From a virus: a stretch of 24,778 nt of DNA. A program made the translations under genes and the position numbers. The notes under the pieces are model-generated. The model did not search any database. It was not told where the DNA came from and was given only the letters and a program-made list of their open reading frames with translations. The stretch spans positions 1 through 24,778 of the IMG/VR virus record IMGVR_UViG_3300034063_001181, one strand, 5' to 3'. This document shows positions 8,244 through 15,125 of the stretch, one piece after another. Position 1 is the stretch's first letter. Each line of letters starts with the position of its first letter.

Positions 8244-8251
8244 TATTTAGT
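8244..8251 (-). promoter_or_regulatory. Late promoter box ACTAAATA before the tube-initiator-like gene
   Basis: The box follows directly on the T-run of the gp19 terminator. With T4 spacing transcription starts at 8238, which is the first base of the ATG, giving a leaderless message. The same CTAAATA form precedes gp18 and gp13. Confidence 0.6.
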
Positions 8252-8253
8252 TC

Positions 8254-8284
8254 AAAAAAAAGCCTGGATTTTACTCCAGGCTTT
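8254..8284 (-). terminator. Factor-independent terminator after gp19
   Basis: Positions 8259-8268 and 8275-8284 form a perfect 10-bp stem around a six-base loop. On the minus strand the stem is followed by an uninterrupted run of T (8260-8254). It insulates gp19, an abundantly made protein, from the baseplate gene downstream. Confidence 0.95.
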
Positions 8285-8300
8285 AAAGAAACAATATAAA

Positions 8301-8951
8301 TTAACCGCCAGTTGCTAGGCCCTGCGCCTGAGGTGGTCTTACTGTTCTTCCTACTTCTAATCCAATACCTATCGCTCCACCGCCAGGGGCTTCTAGTTGG
8401 ATTGCATTATCGTAACAAATTGTTAGTGCAATATCCATAGGATCACTGCTTGAATAATCACCTTGCTGGTAAGTGGCTTGCTTAATCCAACAACCCAAAT
8501 ATTCAAAACTTTCTAATGTTACTGGTTCATATGCGCCGTTGCCGCCGTCGAGAATTTCTACACGCATTCTGAACTTATAATCGACTGCACTTGCAGCACC
8601 ACTTTGTTCGAAGAAATCAAATTGTTTCTGTAGTTGCTCGCCCACTTTTCTTGTAACTACACCGCTAGCATCATCTCTTAGTGTTAGTTTTGCATCTTGC
8701 CATGTATGTCTACCTAAAATCTTAACTGTACTGTTATAAACAGGCAACTTAACTTCATCGAACGAAACATCAGGCCGTGTTACGTTCATGACTTGCTTGG
8801 TTAATTCAGTAGTTGGATTACTTGCTACACCAAATTGATCTAAAGTTACTCTAAATCTATATTTTAGTTTTGGCATTAACATACCTTGAGTGGTTGCGGC
8901 CTGAGTTCCACTCAAAGGTACTGTAAATCTATTTAAACTTGCGATTGGCAT
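8301..8951 (-). CDS. 19: Tail tube protein gp19
   Basis: The major protein of the inner tail tube. The 216 residues include LMPKLKYRFRVTLDQFG (about 25-41), VTRPDVSFDEVKLPVYNSTV (about 53-72), KILGRHTWQDAKLTLRDDAS and a C-terminal LESFEYLGCWIKQATYQQGDY segment, all typical of T4-family tube proteins. T4 gp19 has 163 residues, so this one is longer, mainly in extra N- and C-terminal Gly-rich ends. AAGGAG at 8959-8964 sits seven bases before the ATG, and a TAAATA box at 8972-8979 predicts a short leader that just includes it. It follows gp18 and ends in a strong terminator. Confidence 0.95.
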   Translation of the reverse strand: MPIASLNRFTVPLSGTQAATTQGMLMPKLKYRFRVTLDQFGVASNPTTELTKQVMNVTRPDVSFDEVKLPVYNSTVKILGRHTWQDAKLTLRDDASGVVTRKVGEQLQKQFDFFEQSGAASAVDYKFRMRVEILDGGNGAYEPVTLESFEYLGCWIKQATYQQGDYSSSDPMDIALTICYDNAIQLEAPGGGAIGIGLEVGRTVRPPQAQGLATGG

Positions 8952-8971
8952 TATAATGCTCCTTGTTCTTT

Positions 8972-8979
8972 TATTTACC
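8972..8979 (-). promoter_or_regulatory. Late-like promoter box GGTAAATA for gp19
   Basis: It lies just after the gp18 stop codon. The predicted start near 8966 gives a 15-nt leader that begins immediately before the AAGGAG at 8959-8964. The two leading G are non-consensus. Confidence 0.4.
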
Positions 8980-8981
8980 TT

Positions 8982-11951
8982 TTATAGTCCGGCTGCAATA
9001 TCGCCAGTATTTTTCAATCTCAATGGAATATAGATATATTCAACTGCTTTAACTGGTTCAATAGCAATGTCGACATAAAGTTCATTACGATCAATTCTTG
9101 CAGGTGTGTTATTAGTTTCATCGCAGACTACGATAAAGTCATATAAAGCACGTTGACCTACTAACTCAAGCATAATGCTTTCTGCTGCTGCTTTAATTTC
9201 TCTACGTGTTTGTACATCATTTGGCTCAAACAAGAATGGACGAGCCATAATGTCTAATTGTCTACGTAGGAAACAAACTAAACGAGAAACGTTAATTCTA
9301 TCTAATGCACTGGCATTTCTTGCACGAGTTCTTTGACCGTATGCTAAAATTCCAACGCCTGTTAAGGTTGCGATTGGATTGATTTTGACATCGTCAAGTA
9401 CATCTCTTAGACTTTGATGTAACGCAACGGATCTAAATTCGCCTTCGTCTGTGATATAACCTACAGAAGTTGCATTATCAACGCCACCGCGTCTTGTTCC
9501 TGCTGGAGCAAACCATGGGAAACTCTTTGCATCGCTGTTGATAATTGTTCGTAGCATCATATGACTTGGTGGAACAACAATATTGTTTCCGGTATTGTCA
9601 TTAGTAAATCCGCTTGGGTAATACATTGCCATATATTCGTCAAAACTTACGGCACCAACATCGTTATTATCTAAAGCACCGTTTGTATTATTACCCCACT
9701 CACTTAGTGCTGTGCCTGATGGTTGTAATCTAAATGGTGTATCACCTACAACAAATGCAGTTAATCCGCGATCTGTATTAAATGCAATCATGTTCTGAAT
9801 TGCTTCAGGATATCCAGGAGTTGCAAGTAAGTTAAATGTTAATGTATCAGTATCTCTAATTGCAGTATTTGAATCCAATGTTTCTTTGAATGCATTAACT
9901 ACCTGTGCTCTTTGTGCGTGACGTCCAAACTGAGGACCTCCATCTGCTGCAACAGGATACTGACTTACCCAACGATCTGTTTCATAAGTTGCCATCGATT
10001 GGTTACTAAATCTAGTGTTTAATCCGTTATTTGCAGAAGTATTAATGTACCCTACAACATATTTCTTAACATTAAATCCGCTTCTTCTGGTGTTCCAGAG
10101 TCTCATGCCTCTTGGATATAACGCAGGATCTGGTGCATCTGGGTCTAAATAGCCGCTACTTAGTAGATCTTTAATAGCCGAAGGATCCTTTGATGAACCT
10201 GCTGTTGCCCATCGAGCATCTGCAAACAACCATCCAGTAGGTGTTGACTGATCTGTTACATCTTGTAATACCCACTTACTTCCAACTGAGATTGTGCTGT
10301 CATAGACATATACATCTCGACCGTAGTTTTCGAGATCAGCAGTGCTTACCCAAATATCGCCTGTAACTAATGGTGTACCGTCACTTTGTGTTGTTGGCTC
10401 TGTTGCACTTACAATAGGTCCGTTTGGATCACTGTCAGGGAACGATGATTTATATCCAACCCATGTTGTTCCGTTATGATACATAATGTCAACTTCGTCG
10501 ACAACAGAACTATACCATAAACGACCATCTGCAGGATCAGTTTCTGGTTGAGTTGCTTTTGCTTCGTATACTAATGGTTTCCAATTTGAAATTAAATAAT
10601 CGTAACCGGTATAACCAGTAGGTGCAGCGTATACGTTCGGGGTACCTTGTTGAGTTGTTGTATTATAGACTACAAATCCCATTGCAGCCAACGGTGTATT
10701 TGTTACATCTTCTAAAAGAATGTTTCCACCTTTGGTGTGTGTGATAGTTAATCTATTTGTGTCAGCATCCCAATCAGCAGTAACGTTTGGTACATTGGTA
10801 GAACTTATTGCTGCTGGAATCAAGGAACCAATTTTTACTGTTGATCCTGTTGCCGAAAGATTAATTGTTTGCACTGAACTCCAACTTTCAGTTCCAGAAT
10901 CACTAGTTCGAATTCTAAAACTATAAGATCCGTCACTGTTATTTGCTGTTGTTTCTAAAGTAACCACTGTTTCGCCGGCTGCAGACTTTCTCCATAATCT
11001 AAAGTTTGCTGTTTCGCTAGTAGCATCTTCAGTATTGTAATCTACAAATAAACTACCAACAGCAGCATTTTTGCCTCCGCCTGTAGAATCATAATATTTG
11101 TTTGCAGCATTTACACCATTTAACAGTGGTGCAGGAACTGTGGTCCACTCTTGTGTTGATCCGTTGTAATACTTAACTACCCAATTTGCTCCATTCGATG
11201 CAGTGGTTGTTGTAATCCATGTACTTCCTGTAGCGGTAGATGCATCAAATGTAGGATATGAATAATGTGCAGAAATTGTTAATCGTTTTCCAGAATCATA
11301 TGTGTTAACTAGAGGATCCCAGGTGTTTGAATTATTTTTTCTATAAATTATGTTATTTGTCGCAGTCGAATAAGAAGTTACGATTGCATAATCACCTTTG
11401 CTACCTAAATTAGTAGATGGAGCGATTCCACTAAAACTTGAATCAGGAGAATCGTCATTTAATACAATAGGAGTTTTTACAGTAAATTTCTGTGTTGAAC
11501 TAGACCACTCTTTGATACCAAAAGTAGATGCACCTGTATCAAGCCAATATGTTCCGGAAACTGGATCTCCAGAAGGAATATTACTTGTAGGAACTAGGCT
11601 TGCTAAATCAAGATCGGCTCTAACAATATATGCTCGAGAACTTAGTCCTAAAGTACTATATGCTGCCTGTAGTCCGTATTCGTTAAGTTCGCTTCCATGT
11701 TGCGGATTTCCGCTAGCATCTGTATAGAATACAGGGGTTCCGAATGTGTCAGTTAAATCTCGCTGACTTGTAATTAACCAAACTTTTCCAGCATTTGCCT
11801 GTGTAGTACCTTGTGCTACAGTACCGCTTGGATTAACTTTGTCTTGTGCAGAGGCCACAAAAATCATCGGAACAGTTCCCGGTGCTGCGGGTGTATAAAA
11901 ACTTTCGTCGATGACTTGTACTTGTACGCCTGGTGATTCCAATGTTGCCAT
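8982..11951 (-). CDS. 18: Tail sheath protein gp18 with large decorated insertion
   Basis: The contractile sheath subunit. I start it at the ATG at 11951 (MATLESPGVQVQVIDESFYT), not at an upstream in-frame ATG, because AAGGAG lies at 11961-11966. The C-terminal 380 residues are the conserved sheath core: LYPRGMRLWNTRRSGFNVKK, AYGQRTRARNASALDRINVS, RPFLFEPNDVQTRREIKAA and the closing strands. At 989 residues it is much longer than T4 gp18 (659). The extra length is mostly a Ser/Thr/Asn-rich region from about 100 to 600 containing repeated short modules of the type WYSS...DIMYHNGTTWVGYK, which probably form domains on the sheath surface. Its own late promoter and leader fit high expression. Confidence 0.96.
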   Translation of the reverse strand: MATLESPGVQVQVIDESFYTPAAPGTVPMIFVASAQDKVNPSGTVAQGTTQANAGKVWLITSQRDLTDTFGTPVFYTDASGNPQHGSELNEYGLQAAYSTLGLSSRAYIVRADLDLASLVPTSNIPSGDPVSGTYWLDTGASTFGIKEWSSSTQKFTVKTPIVLNDDSPDSSFSGIAPSTNLGSKGDYAIVTSYSTATNNIIYRKNNSNTWDPLVNTYDSGKRLTISAHYSYPTFDASTATGSTWITTTTASNGANWVVKYYNGSTQEWTTVPAPLLNGVNAANKYYDSTGGGKNAAVGSLFVDYNTEDATSETANFRLWRKSAAGETVVTLETTANNSDGSYSFRIRTSDSGTESWSSVQTINLSATGSTVKIGSLIPAAISSTNVPNVTADWDADTNRLTITHTKGGNILLEDVTNTPLAAMGFVVYNTTTQQGTPNVYAAPTGYTGYDYLISNWKPLVYEAKATQPETDPADGRLWYSSVVDEVDIMYHNGTTWVGYKSSFPDSDPNGPIVSATEPTTQSDGTPLVTGDIWVSTADLENYGRDVYVYDSTISVGSKWVLQDVTDQSTPTGWLFADARWATAGSSKDPSAIKDLLSSGYLDPDAPDPALYPRGMRLWNTRRSGFNVKKYVVGYINTSANNGLNTRFSNQSMATYETDRWVSQYPVAADGGPQFGRHAQRAQVVNAFKETLDSNTAIRDTDTLTFNLLATPGYPEAIQNMIAFNTDRGLTAFVVGDTPFRLQPSGTALSEWGNNTNGALDNNDVGAVSFDEYMAMYYPSGFTNDNTGNNIVVPPSHMMLRTIINSDAKSFPWFAPAGTRRGGVDNATSVGYITDEGEFRSVALHQSLRDVLDDVKINPIATLTGVGILAYGQRTRARNASALDRINVSRLVCFLRRQLDIMARPFLFEPNDVQTRREIKAAAESIMLELVGQRALYDFIVVCDETNNTPARIDRNELYVDIAIEPVKAVEYIYIPLRLKNTGDIAAGL

Positions 11952-11985
11952 TATATGATTCTCCTTAATGGATTTTTCTTTAAAG

Positions 11986-11993
11986 TATTTAGT
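11986..11993 (-). promoter_or_regulatory. Late promoter box ACTAAATA for gp18
   Basis: The predicted start near 11980 gives a leader of about 29 nt that contains AAGGAG at 11961-11966. It faces away from the plus-strand box at 12015-12022, forming a divergent promoter pair. Confidence 0.6.
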
Positions 11994-12014
11994 GGATTTC
12001 AAAAAAAAATCCCG

Positions 12015-12022
12015 GTTAAATA
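12015..12022 (+). promoter_or_regulatory. Late-like promoter box GTTAAATA for the zinc-ribbon gene
   Basis: The TAAATA core is present about 32 bases ahead of the ATG at 12054. The leader would hold the purine-rich AAAAGGG (about 12039-12045) that can act as a ribosome binding site. Confidence 0.4.
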
Positions 12023-12053
12023 CAGAGAAAAGGGCAACAAAAGGGCGTTATTT

Positions 12054-12398
12054 ATGAAATATATTAGGAACCTTTGTAAGGAATGTGGGCAAAGACCAGT
12101 TGCTATTAACTATTATAAAGAAGGAAAACCTTTTTATAGAAAAAAATGTGATCATTGTTCAAGAAAAAGAAAAGATGGAATTCCCAATTGGAGCAAATCT
12201 GGATATAAGAAAAAACAGAGTTGCGACAAGTGCGGATTTACATCAAAACATCAAGAACAATTTAGTGTGTACTATATAGACGGAAATCCTTCAAACTGTA
12301 GATATTCTAATTTAAAAACTGTCTGTGCCAACTGTCAAAAAATTTTGCATAAACTAAAACTACCTTGGCGTCAAGGAGATCTTATTCCCGACTTTTAA
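12054..12398 (+). CDS. Zinc-ribbon / HNH-like protein, catalytic His not evident
   Basis: A 114-residue basic protein with four CxxC pairs (CKEC, CDHC, CDKC, CANC), enough for two zinc sites. I start it at MKYIRNLCKEC, with AAGGG eight bases upstream; the longer in-frame start at 11955 overlaps the gp18 control region. The C-terminal half, YYIDGNPSNCRYSNLKTVCANC, follows the HNH layout (DGN, then N-L, then CxxC), but the position normally holding the first catalytic His pair (HHIDGN) reads YY. It may be an inactive or altered HNH protein acting as a DNA or RNA binder. I recall similar proteins in marine T4-like phages. It is convergent with gp1 and overlaps it by 17 bp. Confidence 0.85.
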   Translation: MKYIRNLCKECGQRPVAINYYKEGKPFYRKKCDHCSRKRKDGIPNWSKSGYKKKQSCDKCGFTSKHQEQFSVYYIDGNPSNCRYSNLKTVCANCQKILHKLKLPWRQGDLIPDF

Positions 12399-13020
12399 TT
12401 AGTGTTTCCAACCGATGAAATAAATCATCTATGGTTCCATTATTTTCAATAATGCTATCAAGAGGGTAACCAATCCACGAAGTTTCTGAAGAATGAATTT
12501 TTAATTCTTCCAATTTTAATTTACTAATGGTCCAATTCATATTTTTAGGTCCTGCATTTACATTTGCAGCATCTTGAAACCACACAGGTTCAGGACCTCT
12601 TTTAATTCGAACAACTTTTCCTCCAGCATTTTTAATTGCTTTCATTTCATTAGGAAATCTTACATCAGAAATCACAATATTATCTTTAGTTTTTCTTATA
12701 CGATTTTCTAAACTAGCAATCCAAATATCATCATGAAACCCTTGACGACATACTTCTGTGCCCCAATATTGTAAAACCCAACGAGGAGTTAAGTGGGGAA
12801 TACTAAGACGTTCGGCCCACCATGGGTCAATTTGTTCTCGCCACTCTCGACCTTCTTTTGTTCTACCTTCTAAAAGAACTCTATCCCAACCAAATACTTG
12901 ACTTACTGAATCTTTCAATGCGTTTGCAAAACTATCTCGCCTAAACTGATGTTCATTTATCAAATAATCTGCCGCAGTATCTTTTCCTGAACCAATAAAA
13001 CCGCAAAATCCTATAATCAT
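12382..13020 (-). CDS. 1: Deoxynucleoside monophosphate kinase, gp1
   Basis: It converts dNMPs to dNDPs for phage DNA synthesis in the cytoplasm. The P-loop GFIGSGKDTAADYL lies at about 7-20, followed by DSFANALKDSVSQVFGW (about 29-45), the substrate-side RTKEGREWREQIDPWW (about 53-68), TPRWVLQYWGTEVCR (about 78-92) and the lid-region DVRFPNEMKAIKNAGG. Length 212 is slightly below T4 gp1 (241). Its control differs from its late neighbours: a sigma-70-like promoter (13042-13070) suggests early or middle expression, and a palindrome overlaps its ATG. Its 3' end overlaps the zinc-ribbon gene in a tail-to-tail arrangement. Confidence 0.95.
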   Translation of the reverse strand: MIIGFCGFIGSGKDTAADYLINEHQFRRDSFANALKDSVSQVFGWDRVLLEGRTKEGREWREQIDPWWAERLSIPHLTPRWVLQYWGTEVCRQGFHDDIWIASLENRIRKTKDNIVISDVRFPNEMKAIKNAGGKVVRIKRGPEPVWFQDAANVNAGPKNMNWTISKLKLEELKIHSSETSWIGYPLDSIIENNGTIDDLFHRLETLIKSRE

Positions 13021-13041
13021 AACATCTCTCCGAGATGTTAT
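13019..13041 (-). promoter_or_regulatory. 10-bp palindrome over the gp1 start codon and Shine-Dalgarno
   Basis: Positions 13019-13028 and 13032-13041 are perfect inverted repeats around a 3-base spacer. In the gp1 message this makes a stem with a GGA loop. The loop is part of GGAGAG, the only purine-rich site near the start, and the last stem bases are the AT of the ATG. It could be a translational operator or, as DNA, a repressor site, because the predicted transcription start of the nearby promoter falls inside it. Confidence 0.7.
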
Positions 13042-13070
13042 AATCTACATTTTTTTAAGAAAAATGTCAA
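13042..13070 (-). promoter_or_regulatory. Sigma-70-like promoter for gp1 (TTGACA, 17 bp, TAGATT)
   Basis: A perfect -35 TTGACA at 13065-13070 is followed after 17 bases by TAGATT (4 of 6 matches to TATAAT) at 13042-13047. It is the only host-type promoter with good spacing that I see in the window, fitting an early-expressed nucleotide metabolism gene among late genes. Confidence 0.6.
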
Positions 13071-13077
13071 ATATTTT

Positions 13078-13836
13078 TTAACCAATGACAAATGTTAACG
13101 GAGTTCCACCTTCTTTGTAGTTAATTAAATCAGTTTCTAATCGTTCAAGATCGGCTTTGCCTTCTCCCTTTAGCGCAGTACCATTTAAAGTTGTTCCTCC
13201 TTGAGGGCTAGCAACTTGACTAAATTTTTCACGGGCTTCACCTATCATAATCTTACAAACTGCAAGACTATAATCTTTTATCCATTGATTAGCATATGGA
13301 TCTTGTAATAAATTAAAATCTGGTCTATAATTATAAACCCATAATAGCACTTCTTCTTCGCTTCTAGGTCGTTGCATTAATGTTAATTTTTTAGTTGTTT
13401 TATTAAATGTAAAGTTAATTTCACTGCCAAACATTTTGCCCACTTGTTTTTGATAACTTGCAAAGGCGTAGTAAGTGGCTAGGCCACCCATGTTTGTTGC
13501 GGTTAATAAGTATGTATTTGAATAGGCTAAGTTAAATGGTTCAAAAAGGGTACCACCTTGTCCACCGCCAGACCTCGAACCAATACTACGACGGAAAATT
13601 TGACGAATTTGCATAACTTCTTGAGGCAATGTATAGTCGTTTCTATCAACTTCTATTGTTAAAAACGCATAACTTTCTTCAACGGCGTTACTACTTCTAA
13701 CTCTAAAATAATTTAATGCACGATCTATTGCAATGTTATAGTGTACAGGATCTAATTCAATATCGATCATGCCGCCACCTAGCATTAACTTGCAATAATC
13801 TATAACTTTTTGGCGTTCGTTTTCGTTCTCAGTCAT
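13078..13836 (-). CDS. 13: Neck protein gp13-like
   Basis: gp13 forms part of the neck that closes the filled head and receives the tail. The N-terminus VIDYCKLMLGGGMIDIELDP (about 11-30), the segment reading IAIDRALNYFRVRSSNAVEE, and YTLPQEVMQIRQIF are built like T4 gp13 (DYCLRKLG...; ALQYY...; LPEEYISV). It is 252 aa against 309 in T4. I start it at the inner ATG at 13836 (MTENENERQ), since the late box at 13842-13849 ends six bases ahead of it, whereas the longer start at 13851 would lie within or before the promoter. gp14 diverges from it across only 29 bp. The family call is strong but rests on motif memory. Confidence 0.82.
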   Translation of the reverse strand: MTENENERQKVIDYCKLMLGGGMIDIELDPVHYNIAIDRALNYFRVRSSNAVEESYAFLTIEVDRNDYTLPQEVMQIRQIFRRSIGSRSGGGQGGTLFEPFNLAYSNTYLLTATNMGGLATYYAFASYQKQVGKMFGSEINFTFNKTTKKLTLMQRPRSEEEVLLWVYNYRPDFNLLQDPYANQWIKDYSLAVCKIMIGEAREKFSQVASPQGGTTLNGTALKGEGKADLERLETDLINYKEGGTPLTFVIG

Positions 13837-13841
13837 AATGG

Positions 13842-13849
13842 TATTTAGC
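13842..13849 (-). promoter_or_regulatory. Late promoter box GCTAAATA for gp13
   Basis: T4 spacing places the transcription start at 13836, exactly the A of the gp13 ATG. It stands back to back, one base away, with the plus-strand box at 13851-13858. Confidence 0.6.
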
Positions 13850-13850
13850 A

Positions 13851-13858
13851 AATAAATA
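13851..13858 (+). promoter_or_regulatory. Late promoter box AATAAATA for gp14
   Basis: One mismatch to TATAAATA. The predicted start near 13864 leaves a 2-nt leader before the ATG at 13866, and no Shine-Dalgarno is present. With the minus-strand box it makes a very compact divergent late promoter. Confidence 0.6.
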
Positions 13859-13865
13859 TACTATT

Positions 13866-15071
13866 ATGCCAAGATTATCACTGTACAGGCCCGAAAAAGG
13901 AAACGATTTTCGTTTTTTAGATAGGGCAATTAACGAACAATTTCAAATTGGGGGTACTGACATTTACCTCCACAAATATCTCGGACCTGTAAATCCAGCC
14001 GAGGGAGAAAGTACTCCCACAACACCAAACAATACAAACCCTATTCCAGAACTAGGAATTCAAGATCTGTTATTCATGGAGAATAGAGATCGCCATTACG
14101 AACCAAACATCTATGTATTAAGAGGAATTTACACGCTACAGGATATTGATTTTAATTTAAGTCAATTTGGATTATTTTTACAAAATGATACCATAATGAT
14201 TACATTTCATTTACGTTCCAGTTTTGAATCATTAGGTCGAAAAATTGTAGCCGGTGATGTAATTGAATTACCGCATCAAAAAGACGAATATGCGTTAGAT
14301 GATAGTCTGGTTGCACTAAAAAGATTTTACGTGGTCAGTGAAGTAACTAGACCTGCATCCGGTTACAGCCAAACATGGTACCCTCATTTAATTCGTGCTA
14401 AATGCCAGCCTCTAGTAGATACACAAGAATTTAAAGAAATTTTAGATAAACCATTGACTGATGCCAATGGGGACGAAGCAGGAGGTACATTGCGAGATTT
14501 ACTGTCTCAACAGCAACAGGCGCTTGATATTAACAATCAAATCATTGCACAGGCACAAGAGGATGTAGATAAAAGCGGTTACGAAACTCAACATTTATAT
14601 GTAGTTCCTTTAACAGAGAATGGTGAAATTGATCTAGCAGATGCTTCAGAAATAGATTTAGATGCCGCAGTTGATAATACTGCATTAGATGCTAGTTTGG
14701 TTTTACATTCTCCTAAAAAGAATTATTATGTAGGTTATCTTACTGGAGACGGTGTCCCTCCAAATGGTGCTCCGTATGGGTTCGGTAATTCGTTTCCGTC
14801 AAGTGCAGAATACGGACAATTTTTCTTAAGAACTGACTATCTACCTAATAGATTGTTTAGGTATGACGGTAGACATTGGGTTAAATTTGAAGATAACGTT
14901 AGGATGACAGTTAATCAAATTGGTGAGACACAAACTACTGATACAACTAAAGTTAGAAGAACACAAAAAACAGGATTTATTAATAATTCCACAACTTCTA
15001 CTATTGCAGGCGAAGTGGTTAAAGAAAGGCAAGCCCTTAGCAAGGCTTTAAAACCTAGGGCTGATAATTAA
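13866..15071 (+). CDS. 14: Neck protein gp14
   Basis: gp14 works with gp13 in the head-tail connector. The start MPRLSLYRPEKGNDFRFLD is highly characteristic of gp14 of marine T4-like phages, as are GGTDIYLHKYLG (about 29-40), QDLLFMENRDRHYEPNIYVL, LSQFGLFLQNDTIMITFHLR and YSQTWYPHLIRAK. At 401 residues it is longer than T4 gp14 (256). The additional part (about 215-345) is acidic and Asp/Ala-rich and then contains the module GQFFLRTDYLPNRLFRYDGR ending in HWVKFED, a display-type motif also echoed in gp15 and gp18. It is read on the plus strand and followed by gp15. Confidence 0.95.
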   Translation: MPRLSLYRPEKGNDFRFLDRAINEQFQIGGTDIYLHKYLGPVNPAEGESTPTTPNNTNPIPELGIQDLLFMENRDRHYEPNIYVLRGIYTLQDIDFNLSQFGLFLQNDTIMITFHLRSSFESLGRKIVAGDVIELPHQKDEYALDDSLVALKRFYVVSEVTRPASGYSQTWYPHLIRAKCQPLVDTQEFKEILDKPLTDANGDEAGGTLRDLLSQQQQALDINNQIIAQAQEDVDKSGYETQHLYVVPLTENGEIDLADASEIDLDAAVDNTALDASLVLHSPKKNYYVGYLTGDGVPPNGAPYGFGNSFPSSAEYGQFFLRTDYLPNRLFRYDGRHWVKFEDNVRMTVNQIGETQTTDTTKVRRTQKTGFINNSTTSTIAGEVVKERQALSKALKPRADN

Positions 15072-15072
15072 A

Positions 15073-15117
15073 ATGTATATCTATATTCGAAAACTAAAAA
15101 AGGAGGCTTCGGTTTAA
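15073..15117 (+). other. 14-codon open frame between gp14 and gp15
   Basis: Starting one base after the gp14 stop, it reads MYIYIRKLKKEASV and ends six bases before the likely gp15 ATG. It covers the AGGAGG that would serve gp15, so ribosomes reading it would occupy that site. It has no ribosome binding site of its own and may be chance; if translated it would act as a coupling leader. Confidence 0.25.
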
Positions 15118-15125
15118 CACCGATG
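15101..15125 (+). promoter_or_regulatory. Hairpin-bridged ribosome binding site of gp15
   Basis: A perfect AGGAGG at 15101-15106 is 16 bases from the ATG at 15123, too far for normal use. The 5-bp inverted repeat TCGGT/ACCGA (15109-15113 and 15119-15123) with a five-base loop can fold the spacer away. T4 genes 25 and 38 are known to use such folded spacers. Confidence 0.55.

Noticed and set aside
11952-12002. Longer gp18 start (MKSTKYFKEKS...)
   Set aside because: AAGGAG lies just before the inner ATG at 11951, and MATLESPGVQVQ is the usual beginning of gp18; the longer start would cover the promoter box at 11986-11993.
11955-12053. Longer start for the zinc-ribbon gene (MILLNGFFFK...)
   Set aside because: It is antisense to the gp18 leader and lies ahead of the late-like box at 12015-12022; the inner ATG at 12054 has AAGGG at good distance and begins the recognisable MKYIRNLCKEC.
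12054-12398. Homing endonuclease with associated intron
   Set aside because: gp18 and gp1 on either side are both intact, and no intron boundary or split gene is visible.
13021-13060. Plus-strand terminator formed by the gp1 palindrome and the later T-run
   Set aside because: The T-run (about 13050-13057) begins some nine bases after the stem and no plus-strand gene reads into it.
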